Below are positions 12,696-26,900 of a stretch of 64,000 nt of DNA, piece after piece. Made by a program: the position numbers and the translations under genes. The DNA comes from Triglochin maritima (taxonomy: Eukaryota > Streptophyta > Magnoliopsida > Alismatales > Juncaginaceae), in contig OY821774.1 of NCBI GenBank assembly GCA_963682175.1, positions 48,436,201 through 48,500,200 on the forward strand, in the 5' to 3' direction. The notes beneath the pieces are model-generated. The model ran no database searches and was not told where the DNA came from. It saw only the letters and a program-made list of their open reading frames with translations. Numbering within the stretch: the stretch's first letter is position 1; the number at the start of each line of letters is the position of its first letter.

Positions 12696-13631
12696 TCAAT
12701 TGAAGTCGCAACTTCCATACGCTGCACATCATAAACAATATATCAAGTGATCGATAATTAATTCGTAAAACAAATCAATAAAATTCGAGTTTCTGGTGAG
12801 GTTTGTAGGAATGAGGTAGGGTAGACTTACAGGGGTCATCGAGGGCTAAGAAAGAGCCTGGGAAAGATCTGCACGCTGACTCCAGTTTTTGGTTGGCTTT
12901 GTAGTAGAGGTTGAGTGCCACAGATGCATGGTTCTGTACTGTGTTGGGATCATAACAAGGACCGCCCGGTTGGAGGGACGAGCAGTCCAGTTGCCCGCAG
13001 ATTGTGTCGATGTCGCGCTGCAGGTCTTCGGCCGAAGCTTCAGAATAAGCAATGCAGTATGAGTGCACCTGCAGATCGATCAAGTAGAAGAAGTTAATTA
13101 CTATTTGTCTTTTTGAGAAATGTTGTTACATTTTTTTCATTTCCAAATTAATTGATATATAGAACATGTAGTGTTACAATACTGGTTAGATATGATTCCA
13201 ATGAAACTAATTAATCTCCTCAAAATGTGATATTATTAGTGGTATTGGTATTAAATTGCTTTCCCACAACAAATTCAGAATAGGTGGTAACAATTGGTTA
13301 AGAAATACTTAAATCTTTAATCATTAGAGTAGTATCCTTGTAGTTTTCGTTGATTTATTTTTGTAACAAGGTTTATTCTCGACGTAAGGGCGAATCATTT
13401 ACCAGCCTTCTGAGTTCTCTGGCTTCTCTTGCCTCTACATATAATACAACAAAACCAAACAAAAAGATGAGTACACTGTTATAAAAATGATTGATTAAAC
13501 TAAGACTACATGAAGAGATGATATCATTGTTGATCTAGATTAGTAGTCACTTTTAGACCTGAAATGGTGATGGCAAAGCATAAGAGAAGAACAACAAACG
13601 ACACCACTGGTGAACATGAACTTGATGCCAT
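12696..13631 (-). CDS. Secreted X8 domain (CBM43) protein, Ole e 10-like, 122 aa
   Basis: Four exons on the minus strand: 13559-13631, 13403-13434, 12831-13068 and 12696-12721. All introns are GT-AG and the joined frame is 369 nt including TGA. It opens with a signal peptide (MASSSCSPVVSFVVLLLCFA), then a charged linker encoded by a 32-nt microexon, then one X8/CBM43 domain. The diagnostic motifs are CGQLDC, QPGGPCYDPNTVQNHAS and a final YGSCDF, with the six conserved cysteines present. X8 domains bind beta-1,3-glucan (callose), so the product is probably extracellular or at the cell wall. It has no C-terminal hydrophobic tail, unlike GPI-anchored PDCB proteins, and its size matches small Ole e 10-like forms. 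The usual Trp before the first Cys (WCV) is replaced by Tyr (YCI). Family assignment is confident; the biological role is inferred. Confidence 0.9.
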
Positions 13632-13691
13632 TGCAAACTTGATATAACTATTGGACTTGGGTTGTTGTGGGGTTAATGGAGAACAGATGTT

Positions 13692-13704
13692 CTATTTATT
13701 TATA
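13692..13704 (-). promoter_or_regulatory. TATA box of the X8 gene
   Basis: On the minus strand TATAAATAAATAG lies about 60 bases upstream of the start codon at 13631. This is consistent with a core promoter and a short 5'UTR. Confidence 0.6.
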
Positions 13705-15644
13705 AGATAAGAAGATGAAACAAGTGTCTTAATATGGAAATGGACTTTAATTCAGATTATCAATTGGATGAAGTTGGATCTATCCCTAATCCCTGCTGGA
13801 TTTGGTCGGATCCGCATTCATGTGGTTGATTTGCTTGAAGATATTCTCACAAAACCAACTTAACTAATAGAAATCCGCAAATATAATAGTAATGTAGCGG
13901 ATCGAAAGGAATATTAGATATGTAAGTATATAACCATATACAGTTAATGTTAGCTATTATTAGAAGAATAAACATGTTTAGAAACAAGATAATTATCTTC
14001 AATTGAGGAAAAAATTCAATATTGAAAACTGTGGACCTACGAGAGTGTACGAAAATTATTCTTCATGTCTACTTGCAGATATTGTAAAATTTATTGACTC
14101 CAGTTGATTATCTATGATACCATATGAAATTCTTGATCTCTAGTCCACGATCACATAGTGGATTAGGCCCGTTGCAGCCCAAAACCTACTTCGGATCAGA
14201 ACTTTTATGAAAGTGAAAAATCAACCAACCCAACACCAACTAAAGTTCTTCTTCTTGTGATTTAATTTTAAAAAAATCCCATGAGTTCTCATTTCGTTCA
14301 AAATGTGATTTTCACTTTTTTTTTTTTTTTGGGTTCAATTCCATGCGAAAGACATCGTAATGCAATAGGAATCAACAGAAAATATTCATTTATTTGATCA
14401 AGATTGAAATGGTCAGATACCAACTTTGGTTTCAACGATTACATAAGAAGTTGTGAAATTTTTAAGCCAATAAGAAAATACTTGATTGTCATTTGAGCTT
14501 CCTACGAATCTGAACTCTGAATCCTTCATGATGTCATGAAATTCCTAAGCATCCGTGTTGGCCTTTTTTGTCATTAGACGATCCAATACAGTTGGAAGGA
14601 GATTTTGTTATACGATATAGTAACCTACTACAGTATCTCAAAATGCGTGTTTTCGTTGTACCAAAGCTTAATGTTGTTGGGTCTACAATATGCAAGCTGA
14701 AGATTTTTTGTCATTGTGTTCCAACAAAAAATGATACATCACTATGAAATGGTCAGAAAATATTGGTGTCTGTCTTAGGTGTAGGATTAAGGGAACATAG
14801 TGTACTTGAGATAATATTTGTTTGTTACTAACAACAGCAAATTCTTTAATCTCAAACTAGTTGAAGTATGCTTGAAATGAAATTCATTAAGAATCACAGT
14901 TTGGATACATGAATTTGCTTCTTCCACACATTCCTGTCCAACACTTTGTATTTTGTTGGTATGAGATTGCTTGAAATCATAGAGAAACTCAACAACTGAT
15001 TGAAAAAGAAAGAGAAACTCATTGTGTGTTGTGTCTAAGGAAATATGGATTATGCTTTTAATTTAGTAAGTAAGATTGTCCTTCTTTGCTATATCTATGC
15101 CTACTCATTTTGTAGTGACATTTATCACTTGCAGAGAAATGCATATTCTTTTAATATTGCTTCTTGTTAATTGGAGCTTATTGACAAGTTTGTATTCTTC
15201 ATAATTATGATACCAAATATTTCTTATTACCTTGAACATGTCTCCATGATGTTATGCAGATCCTTTAATAAATCACATGACCTCTTGTAAAATACTTTTA
15301 TTTATCAAGAATGGAAATCTCGATATTGTCGTTTAATTTATGGCTTGTTATGTTAGAACTTAGATGTTATTGCAACCTTTGAATTTTGAAAGGATTTATC
15401 AGTTTAAATCTCTTCCAAAGAAGTGCTTGTTGGAGGATATGTTTCTGAAATTCTCGAAGCTCTATTCTGACTTCTGAGGACTCACCGAAGTCGAAATAGT
15501 TTCTCACATCTCACATCTCACATCTCACATCTCCTGTTCTTTTTCCCAGGGGGCATCACAACATCGATCCCTCCAATTCTGCTTTCGTCCTCTTCAATGT
15601 AAGCAGGCTGAACTTATAAGCTTTGGCCTTCAAGTGATGCATTC
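13705..15644. other. Intergenic, no supported gene
   Basis: AT-rich sequence upstream of the X8 gene. A short TCTCACA heptamer microsatellite occurs at about 15502-15533. I see no splice-supported coding frame. Confidence 0.5.
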
Positions 15645-16154
15645 TGTAACACCATCAAGTTTAGTCTTACATTGCTTAGCATGACAATGTTAGGGTGAGA
15701 TATAATGACATAAGCACACTACCATAACACTTACTAACTTAAGTTTTGTAGCAATAAATGGGTGTTGTGGGTCAGCGGACACATGAGTGTCGGACCGGGA
15801 CTCGGGTTCGATGCAGACTCGGCAACGGGACGTTACAGATGATATCAGAGCCTGAACTAGCCGGAATTGTGGGAACTAAGTGCTACACCTAAAGGATGAG
15901 AGTCACCTCTAGACTCCCACAACACTTGGTAACTGAGTGGCTTGGCCATGACGAGGACATCAGGTGTTCAAGTGGGGTAGGTTGTAACACCCCCAACTTT
16001 AGTCTCACATTTCTTAGCATGAGAATGTTGGGGTGAGATATAATGACATGAGTCCACTACCATAACATTTACCACCTTAAGTTTTGTGGCAATATGTGGG
16101 TGTTGTGGGTCAATAGGCACATGAGTGACGGACCGAGACCTGGGTCCCCGTGAC
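15645..16154 (+). mobile_element. TRIM retroelement copy 1, 3' end truncated
   Basis: Non-coding LTR element with a 193-bp left LTR (15645-15837, TGTAACACC to CGTTACA). This is followed by a primer-site remnant (GATATCAGAGCC at about 15841), a 145-bp interior and a purine tract AAGTGGGGTAGG. The right LTR starts at 15983. It breaks down after GACCTGGGTCCCCG and ends in TGACA, lacking about 20 bp, and I find no target-site duplication. It is the same family as copies 2 and 3. Confidence 0.8.
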
Positions 16155-16500
16155 AGAGAAAATGTTTCTTAAATTTTTCAAGGAAGTGTGATTGACCGCT
16201 CGAAAGATTTATTAGTGTCTAGCGCGATGTAAGTCATGTAGCTTCGAAGGCAGAACCCACGCAATGGACGATGATACAAATAATCATGTCCAGTTCAGAG
16301 CTTCACTAAGAGATCATCTGTGGCATCTTATGCGAGACTCAATTGTAGCATCATTTGATGGACTTCACGAAACTTTTCAAAAGTTGATGTTTGTAATTGT
16401 CATCATGCTTCGGAATTCTTAGATCAATTTCGACATCCTAACCAGGTTCCACCCAACTACAACCTGATGCAGCACTCAATCCCTTCTCCTCCATCATCAC

Positions 16501-17032
16501 TGTAAAAACCCTCAAGTTTAGTCCCACATTGCTTAACATGAGAATGTTGGAGTGAGATATAAAGACATGAGCCCACTACCATAACACTTACCAACTTAAT
16601 TTTTGTGGCAATAGTGGGTGTTGTGGGTCAGTGGGCACATGAGTGACGGACCAGGACTCGGGCTCGATGCGGGTTTGGGGACGGGACGTTACAGATGATA
16701 TCAGAGTCTGAACCAGCCGGAATTGTGGGAACTAAGTGTTACACCTAAAGGGTGGGAGCCACCTCTAGAATCCCACAACGCCTGGTGACTGGGTGACTTG
16801 ACCCTGACGAGGACGTCAGGTGTTCAAGTGGGGTAGGTTGTAAAAACCCTCAAATTTAGTCTCACGTTGCTTAACATGAGAATGTTGGGGTGAGATATAA
16901 AGACATGAGCCAACTACCATAACACTTACCAACTTAAGTTTTGTGGCAATAGGTGAGTGTTGTGGGTCAGTGGGCACATGAGTGACGGACCGGGACCCAG
17001 ACTCGATGCGGGTTCGTGGACGGAACGTTACC
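16501..17032 (+). mobile_element. TRIM retroelement copy 2, complete
   Basis: A 532-bp terminal-repeat retrotransposon in miniature. The LTRs lie at 16501-16693 and 16839-17032. A diverged Met-tRNA primer site (TGATATCAGAGTC) follows the left LTR and AAGTGGGGTAGG precedes the right LTR. The target-site duplication is ATCAC at 16496-16500 and 17033-17037. It has no coding capacity, so it would need proteins from another LTR element to move. Confidence 0.88.
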
Positions 17033-17037
17033 ATCAC

Positions 17038-17952
17038 CCTCAATTTCTTGGCCTCCTTCCACTTCCTACATTCAGCATAAATGTTTGCCAAAAGCACGTA
17101 ATAACATGATGTTATTGAGTATTGACCATGTAATTAGGTTAGGATATGCTCGAATGGGTTTAATTCATATTTGGCCAGTACTTTCTTCAATAGGTGACAC
17201 GTCCCAATGATTGAAAGAGGGATTAGCGAAAAATATTGGGTGATGCGGCTCACATGGAAGGCAGAATCAGTCAGGTATGGCTTTGAATGACACATATCCA
17301 ATGACATATACTCGCTAATCACTATTCGACATTGTTTGCTCTTTTGCTTTGATATTTTAATCTTAGTTTTGCCTTACCGAGTCTCCGAGATGCATCAGTT
17401 AAGTACTTTCAAGTTGGATGTTATATGGAAAATTGCGAAAGCAAAATGATGTGTTTTGGGAATGAGTAGTGATTGATGCTACTATTAGGAGATTTATCCT
17501 TTTTAGCTTACTTGCATTTTATTTTGTTTTTTTTTTCCTTCCTGAAAAGATCGGATTTTACTTTAGTTGGCTGGCCCTTCTTGTGGTCGACCGATAAGAT
17601 CATTAATTCAGCATGCAATCATACTTCAATTGTTTCTCTTCTTCTCATGTATTTGTATATCCTTTACAATATATGGTTCACATAACCAATCCTTATAAGC
17701 TAGATTTTACTCCATTTTATTTGTGAAGCTAAAACACCAAAAATATGTATAAAACCATTACATGATTGAATAGAGATAGATGTCTGTACAAATGAAAAGT
17801 TGGTCATTGCAAGCTTAGGATCATCATGTTGCTCCTTTATTGCAAGGATTTCTTTATGAAGGCTTATCTTCTGGAGAGAAAAAAACATTTCAACTGTGTA
17901 TCTTATGTCAAATAAGTTCAACTTACCGTGAATGTGCACTGTAATGTTTTGC
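17038..17952. other. Intergenic, 3' flank of the ABCG gene
   Basis: AT-rich sequence between the TRIM pair and the stop codon of the minus-strand ABCG transporter. It probably includes that gene's 3'UTR close to 17952. No gene is supported here. Confidence 0.5.
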
Positions 17953-20900
17953 TCATCTCTTTTGGTAGTTCAAGTGCCGTATGAAATAGGAAAAGAGAGA
18001 ACCATATAGGAGGGGAAAGACCAAAAGCATTACTGCCACGAGCGGTAAACGGTCTTTATGGAATCCAAAGTAATCCTTTATAAAAGAAGCAATTGGTTTG
18101 GTTTCACCGAAAACCTTTATCTGCTTCTCTATGTCTCCGAATTGTAAAGTAAATAGACCATTCAGAGTCCAAGACATGGGGGTTATGTAGTACAACCAGA
18201 TCCACCACTTGGGGATTTGCTGCAAAGATAACAGAGTAAAATGCCAACTTTATTTAGCATGGGTTCAACTGTAGCCTTATGACAACAAAAACATTTATTC
18301 TTTTGGTGATATTTCAAATATCATTCAAGTATCTACATCCATACAGAATTATGTAGGTATTTATAAATTCAAATGTATATAGGTGACTCATCACACGTGG
18401 TGAATAACTAAAATCCGTCTTTATGGTTTATCTCCTATAAGGCCGAGAGCGATTTTGTTCTAGTATCCCTTTATACCCACAGCAACTCATTGTTTGTAAT
18501 TTCAAATACTGGAAGACAACTACAAAAACAATTATCCAACCACACTATTAATGTTTATCAACTACTATCAAGTGGGAAGGAAAAGTTAGCTTACCGGTCC
18601 AGGAACTATGAAACCTGAAAATAGATTCATAAATGTATAGAATGTTGATGCTAGGATTGAAGCAACTTGAACATTTGGAGTCAAAGACACGACTAGCATC
18701 CCAAGGTAGTTGAAGTATAGCAGTGTGAAGTACAGAACGTAAAAGAACCAGAAAATTTTTGCAGCTGTCATGTAGTATCCAACAGCTGGATATGCAATAA
18801 CCATGAAAATAATAACTTCGACAAATGAATATGGGATTTCAATAGTCATCTGAAAATCAAAAGAAGTCAGCTCTGGTCAGGACATAACTTATGCAGAAAA
18901 GAAGTATGGTGAAGAACAACAACTATCATCGTAACATTTTAACCTGTGCAAGTGAATAGGCCCATGAAGAGTACATTCCAGCAAATTTTTCCCTATAAAG
19001 AACGTTGCGCTCTGTCGCAACAAATGGCAAAACAGGAGAGCAGTTGTGTATGCCTGTGAATATTGTAGCGACGAACATAGATCCCAGCATGTTGAACAAG
19101 TCCTGTTGGTTGTTACTTATTTTGGAGAGAGGGGAAAAGGAAGTTACAGAATTAGTCTTTGATGGATAAAATTCCTACTGAATTTATTTGACATTCTTTA
19201 AGTGCAACCTTTGAAACAAAGAGAGGAATGAAATTTATCTGTTTTTGCTCCTTCACCTAATATGAAATATAATAGATTTTACTGCAACTAAAATTGATCC
19301 ATCAAGTAGAAAATTGTATTATTTGTGTTTTGTTTGTATTTTATTTTAATGCAAGACTTGTAGAAGTATGGATTTTTTTTGTTTGTACATGTATACCTGT
19401 GTGTAGTCCAAAATCAAATACGTACCCATATTCTTGTCCACCTTAAGTTATGTACCCTTCCAATCTTTTGGGCATATCATGTTGGTTCTTTTTTCTTTTG
19501 CAAAATATGTCATACTAATTACTAGTATCTCAAATGCTTCTTTTTTTTAAAATTACTTTGTAATTGTTTCCAAATTCGTGCTCTATCAACTAATGTCGTG
19601 CTTAACTTTTAACACATGTTGCAAAAAGCATAGAAGTCATTCATTGATCAGAGTGGTTTGCAAGAAAAGAGTGTATGGCCAAAAAAAACCAAATTTGTTA
19701 AACTTAACCGTTGAAAATGGCCATGGCAAGTGTATAGGTAAATATGCAATATTCATGATCATATAAGTGTACCTTTGTGTATGAACTTGTTTGTGTAATG
19801 CAATTCGACATGCAAAACCATTGTCTTATTTGAATCGAACCGGTAATTATCTTCATCTTGCAACCTTGATCCTATTTTATGCTTAAGGGAAAGAAACAAT
19901 TGCAGATTTATTCTTTTTAGCTTTTCTTAATATTCAAACAAGTATCGGTGCACATTGATGTGGTTATATTTCTTGAAAAGGGAACATTTTTTGCGTGATT
20001 ACTATCTTAGAGGTTATTATTTCGAAGTGCCTCCTTCTTTAAACTATTTTCTTTTACCTGAATATTTTCTTAAAACACCGTTGATGATCGTGTACCCTTC
20101 TTCTTTGTTAGTTTGACATTGACATGATTACCTCCTCATATTGCAATTTCAGAACATGTTGAGTTAATGATATTTTGGCTTCAATGTGACTTGCATATGT
20201 TAAACTAATGATATGTTAATACGTGTGCATTTCAAGCTTGGGATTGAGTTATAAGAGACCACCTTAGCTGACTGGGGTCATTTAAGATAAATAAATGTTA
20301 AGGAGGATTCAACAAGGAAGTAGTGTTTAGCTAAACATGGATTCTGTTGAAAGCAATCTATTTTTGTACAATAATAACTTTGCTTCTTCGATTTAGTCTT
20401 GATAGTAGTAGGGTTCAACAAGGAAGCAGTCGGTGGCATGATATCCCGTCATTCTTCCATTTGTTTTTAATATATAGCTTCAGTTTTTTTTTTTTTTGTA
20501 TTTCAATAACAATGCTGAAATCATACTTACATTGTTTTTCCTCGTCCCCGGAACACCAACGCAAATGCCACAGAGACAACGGTCATAAACATGAGGCGCG
20601 TCAAGTTGTACGAAGGACTTCTCCAATAGGACAAGTGTTGTTTCCACAAGCAAGCCTTGAACTGGCCCCAATTATTTTGTGAAAATTGTGTTGGAAAATG
20701 CAAGTCCTTTGAATGAGGTGGTGGTGCACGCAATTGCTTGACCATCTCAACATTGTCCCTGCAAATAGGTGAAAGGTGCATAAGTGGTTGCAAATACTAT
20801 TTTTCTTAATTAATATATTTTCACGTTTTAGCTTCTTAATTTATGCCTTTTTTGTGTGAAATTCTCAAATCAGTTTCTTCACAAACCATTTAGAAAAGGT

Positions 20901-23900
20901 AGGGGTTAGTCACCAACCTGTACATTGATGAGTCCCTATAAACATCTGCAAAATCCACATTAAGCTGCAGTTCCATAGATGTAGCTGTGACTTCTAACAT
21001 CCATGTAGCTGGATTATAGTTGTCTTTTATGTTTGGCACACCAGTAATGCCCTGCACATAATTGAACTTTTAAACAAAAGTAGTTCTTGAATTATTTGGC
21101 CAAATACTCAGTAAATGTCAGAAAATATTCATAACCCTCACATCTGATGCAATGGTAAGCAACACTAGTTGTGCTTAGTATTGAATTATTCTTTTCAAAG
21201 CAATGAGAAATGTTGTTGCCTTGTTGCAGTTTGATTATATTGTTTTCACCATCTTTTTTTGGCTAATGGAGCTTATGCACACTGTTTTGAAAACCGGACC
21301 GGACCAGCCGGTTCAACTGTGAATCAGAGGCCTGTCCGGTCCGGTTTGCCCCCCAAACCGTTTTTTGGCAAGAACCGGTTTGAACCGGCGGTTCAACCAC
21401 CGGTTCAAGAAAAAAAACAATTAAGTTTTTTTTTATATCAATATCCGATTATGTACTCAGTTATTCGATTACTACATATCCAAAAAAAACCAAATCTATA
21501 CCCAACCCTAGAAATCTTGATATTGTAGATGTTTTGAATATATTTTTCTTAATAAATATGACTATTGTATCTATAATATATATTTATGACGTCATGCTGA
21601 CGTCACCGGTTCAACCGGTTTGATTCGGTCCGACCCCGGTCGAACCTCTGATCCTTTGATGTTGCCGGTTCAACGTCCGGTTCGGTTCTGAAAACCTTGC
21701 TTATGCAATTAGATTATATTTAGTTCGGCATTGGCTAGAGTTTGTGCTACAATGTTGATGCAGATTCTGCAAATAACAGTTGCTATGTTTAGTTACTGAG
21801 AATTAAGTAGGAAGAGAGTTAGGGTGATTCATATGTTAGTTGCATTGAAGTAATTGAACACAACTTCTCTGTATATTTTGGTATCACATTTGTGTGGGTT
21901 TATGTTCGTTTAGGAAATTTAATAAGCTGGTTCCCTGAAAGTTGGAAGGCATTTTCTGTTCTTAGTTTTTCACAGTTCGCTTGCAGTAAGATTAGGAGAT
22001 AACAAGTTTCTACTATTCGGTATGAAAATATACAATTACATTGTATTTTATTGGCAATAAAAACTACGTAAGCATTTTCCTTCTCAACATGAAATATAGT
22101 TGGTTCAATGTTTTTATGTTGTTTATATTCATATGTGCTTCTCCTTCAGATATTAATTTAGCTTGCAGTGCTTATGTAACATTCTTGATATTGCATTTTT
22201 AATTTTTAAGTGCAATATAACTTCTGAACTAAATCCAATCTGAAAAACACTAAAAGGATGAAAAGCATAAAGCTTCATACTTACCTCAAAGTAATCTATA
22301 ACTTTACTTGAATGCAGACCCAGCAGTCCTGAATATATTAATCGTCCTCCCCTTTTCATCAAAACCAACTACAATATTGAAATATGCATATCAAAATGTA
22401 AATAACAGTTAGTTGCTTCAATAGAGATAATTGATTATTGTGTGATTCATTTCGGTTAAACCTCGAATGATGGTGAGCTCACAGCTTACAGGTTTCATAT
22501 GAACTACACTATTCCAGGTCTCAGGTTCACAATCTGAACAAAAAAAGGTCAAGCCTAGTCCACAAAGCTCCCTGTTTTGTGAGGATTGGGGATAACTGTA
22601 TTCACACGTGGTTTTTATCTTGCCTTTTGGCAAAGAAATTTAGTTGTAGTTCTCAATATGAAGAAAGCCATCCTTAATTTAAATTATGCATTTAGAAAAA
22701 GTAAAATATAGCATTATATGCGTTGATTGTCAAAATCTGTCGTACTTAATAGTTCAACATCCTGCTCCTAAAATATTCCTATTTCTACATATTCCAAATA
22801 GTTTCAACTTTTAATCCTATACTCCTTTTCTTATAAAATTGTGATGCTATTTAAAATGATGCCAGATAATGTCCCAAAGAGGATTCAGACCGACATTGAT
22901 GCAAAAGTTTAGAATTATCACTGTGGAACGGGGAAAAGGTCCCTCAAAATGCTTCAACATAGGTTTATAAATTACAATAATCAGATGCTAAAATGCTTAA
23001 GTTAATGCAAATTGTCCCTTAACTGGATACTCAAATTTAACTTGAACTAATATACATAGTAAATTAAAAATATAAGTATGGTGATGTTAATAAAACTTGA
23101 TGTCGAGTTTCCTCCTAGAATTTATATTTGAAGATTAAATGTCAATTGAAGTCTGTAAAACAAATAACTTTACAAATGGTTAGATATAGTTGTAGCTTTT
23201 AAAATATAAGGTGGTTATACTTAGTTACTTTCACCATCTTTATGTTGTAGTGTGGCATACGACACTTTGAAGCAATTACTAACAGCCTACGAGAATATTT
23301 TGAGGGCAAATCCTTAAGAAAACTTTTTATGCGTTGATCAGGTTTCTGTTTACCTCATCAAAGGATTCAAATATGTCGATGCTGGGTTGGTGAATGGTGC
23401 AAACTACTGTTCTCCCTGTTGCAGATATATTTTTCACTGCACGCATTACGACTGCGGCTGCTCTTGCATCTAAACCTGATGTGGGCTCATCCATGAATAT
23501 TATAGAGGGATTGGAGACCAATTCTACTGCGATTGTAAGCCGTTTCCTCTGCTCAGTGGACAGACCATTGACACCAGGTTTGCCAACTAAAGCATCCTTT
23601 ATTCCATCAAGTTCAATTGTTTCTAGTACCTCACAGACGAATTTCTGGTAACCAAACAAAGCACCTTGAATTTCACATCAAACTTGATTTGCATTCTAAA
23701 ATTTAAACTGATGATAATTAAAGCACTTTCAAAAATTAATCACTAAATTTTCCACTCAAATCATGATCTTGGCAAGCTACCATTTTCTATAAATTTCATC
23801 ACTTACTTCTCGAGTAGTTGGATCAATGTCAGAGGGTAGCCTGAGACAAGCAGAAAAGATAACTGATTCTTCAACTGTAATTTGTGGAGAATGAATGTCT

Positions 23901-26900
23901 GTCTGCTCACAGTAACCTGATATTCTTGCAAATGTTTCTTGTACTTTAGGATATCCACCAATTCTTATGTCTCCTTCAATAATACCTCCTGTTTTTCTTC
24001 CCGAAAGAACATCCATCAAAGTTGTTTTTCCTGCTCCGCTGACGCCCATTAGTGCTGTTAGGATGCCAGGCCGGAATGAGCCCGTAATATCATGGAGCAA
24101 TTGGAGCCTTTTTTCAGTGTACCCTTGCTCCTTCATTTCCTGCATTTTCATATATATATATATATATATATATTAAAAAAAACCAATCAAACCTCATTGT
24201 ATGTCTAGAACTATCGAAAAAACATTATTTTTTGCACATACCTGTGGAGTATCGACGTAGTACTGGACGTTTTCAAAAGACATGGTTAGCGGTTCAAATG
24301 GTAAGACCAATTTCCCTACTACATCAACAAGAAAATGTATAAAAATTAGTCCCTATTAGTATGCAGAGAAAGGAGAGAAGTAATCAGAGTATTATGGCAT
24401 ATAATTATATAAAATAACTCACCATTGTCTTTCGCTTCCACAATTGTTTCAGGAGTAACAGTTGGTAGCTTAGTGCTGCTGTGTTTCTCTTGTTCTTGTA
24501 ATTGCAAAAGCTTTTCACGTGAAATAATAGCGCGTGAACTTCCGGAAGCTAAATTGCATGCATAACATATTTTTGTCATCAATGCAAATAAAAGTAATAC
24601 AATTTTTTATGTTAATATGATGAAGATAATTGTACCTCTTAAAAATGTCAAGGCAAGTGCAAATCCAACATTAAAAAGAAAGGCAAATCCGATAATTGCT
24701 CCAAGGGATATCCAATAATAATAGCCAGGATAGTCCAGACCCCTGCTTGTCAGTACTTGTTGTGCTATGGTTGCATTCCCAATTGAAATCTGAAATTGGG
24801 TATAACATGTGAGATTTTCATATATAAAAATAATGTAGTCATTTCGCTAAAATAGCTTCCTTTTAAATATTTTACTAGTCCGGTCCTCACCTTCTGCCAC
24901 CTAGTAGCAAGAAACTCATTTACAGTTAGACTTATTTCTGCATATGTCATTGGAGATAACCAGAATCCCCACTTCAACCACGCAGGCAAAGAAGCTGCAG
25001 AAGTAATAGAAACTTCATTACCATAGTCTATTACTTGACTGGTTTTGATCTAAAAGAGTTAGTAGAACAAGCCTTACGCTCTGGAAGAATGAAGCCACCA
25101 AATAGAGAGAACAACATTAAAAGAATAACACCAGATGTGGTAGCTCTCTCAGAAGTTTTAAAGAGTGCAGCAAGAAATCGAAACATGGATAACGACATTT
25201 GATGTACAGCAAAAAGAACTAGAAATTGGGAAAAGAACCTGAAAACAAATGTGAATAGAGGAATTAGGGACAGTAGAGTGAAGCTGTAATACTCTAGAGC
25301 TTCTTAAAATGGAACAATATTTCGAGCTGTATTAAATAATGAAGATACGGACTTCACCTAGAGACGTGAGGGCTATATCCTATCACGTAATAGGTAAGGG
25401 TTGTCCAAAAGAACGATTCGATAAATGATATTGGGATCTTTAAAATGGAGGTTGGAATTGAATATGCCCAAGCAGGATAGAAGTATAAATCCCTTTGCTT
25501 GTAGAAAATCGGGAGTCTGCTCACTGTCATTGCCAATTCTGGGAATCCGTTGACCATGAGCAAGATAAGTGAATAAAAAAGTGCACCCATGTAGTAATTG
25601 GAGTGGAGCACATCAACCCCCATATGTGTACGTATGAATACCGTCATTGTGATGCATGCAGTTATCATAAGCTGCATCCAGATCCATTGTTAAGGCTAAC
25701 CTTTTCAGGAACTCAAAATTTTAGGTCAACTTAATATATCAATTACAGTCTATTAATACCTGTGTTGTTTTAAATATGTAAACAAATGAATTCCTTTTCA
25801 TGAGAAGAAGTTCTCTAGCCATACATGCTTTAAATAACTCCCATTTAGGCAACGAATAAATGTCGGCTGATATGGCAGCATTATGATATGTAGATTTGTC
25901 ATTTGTTTCCAGGAGCTCCCTCTGTAGTTCTTGCCCGATAGGATGCCTCATAAATTTTCCACAGAAGTCATTTGTGGAGACATAATTGTATGGTTGGTCT
26001 GTATGATACCAGTACTGTTCTTGATCTTTTCTAGACAAAACCTGGATATTTGAACAACAAATTGGCACACTTGTTGAATAGATGAGCTGACTTATTTAAT
26101 TGAACCAAACATACCTCCTGAAGGAAGTCTGCTGCTCCTTTTCTTTCAGGACACCTGAATCCACATTCCTCAAAGAATTCAAGTATGCAATCGCGAGGAC
26201 CATGGTAGATGACTTTTCCTTCTGCCATTAGGATGACATCATCGAAAAGTTCATATGTCTCTGGTGCTGGCTGCAGAAGAGAAACCAACAGAGTACTTTC
26301 AGAAATGTGAGCCAATTGTTGAAGGTATTTTACTATCTGAAATGTTGTGGAGCTATCCAGTCCGGTCGATATTTCATCCATAAAAAGTGCTTTTGTGGGT
26401 CCAACAATCATTTCGGCTGCACGAGCACGTCCCAAATGAAATAGTAAGCGATGATAATTGACAACCGAAGTCCTTGAAGGCTTCAAAATTCAAATGGAAG
26501 ACTTGTGCTTAGTCAGTGTACCTGTTGTGAGTCTTTTCTTTTGACCACCTGATATTCCTCTTCTCATGGCATCTCCAACCATCGTATCAGAGCAAATATC
26601 TAATCCAATTATCTGATTTCACAAAAACCAAGTAAGTACAACAATACAAAAAAGATGTGATTATCGAAATGGAGTTTGAAATGATATGACTTGTTTCTAT
26701 TTTTCGTTTTACACTTCAATTTAAAGATGAGGGAGTTATATGCTCTTCAAGTTTACAGAATTTTAAACTCACCACATGCTGCCAAGAAAAATTACTAAAA
26801 ATTCTGAAAGCTCCAATCATAAAAGGGAAACTACTGATATGAATTTCTATTAGTGGAATGGTAATCTCATTCACGATTGAAACTGCTTTGTCAAGAAAAC

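Noticed and set aside
16816..17097. Open frames within the TRIM LTRs
   Set aside because: They lie inside non-coding LTR repeats and recur in the other TRIM copies only because of shared sequence.
17580..17600. Isolated GGTCGACCG outside the LTRs
   Set aside because: Single occurrence without LTR context, compatible with chance.
21259..21528. Open frame over the ABCG intron MITE
   Set aside because: It overlaps the non-coding MITE and reads its CCGGTT repeats.
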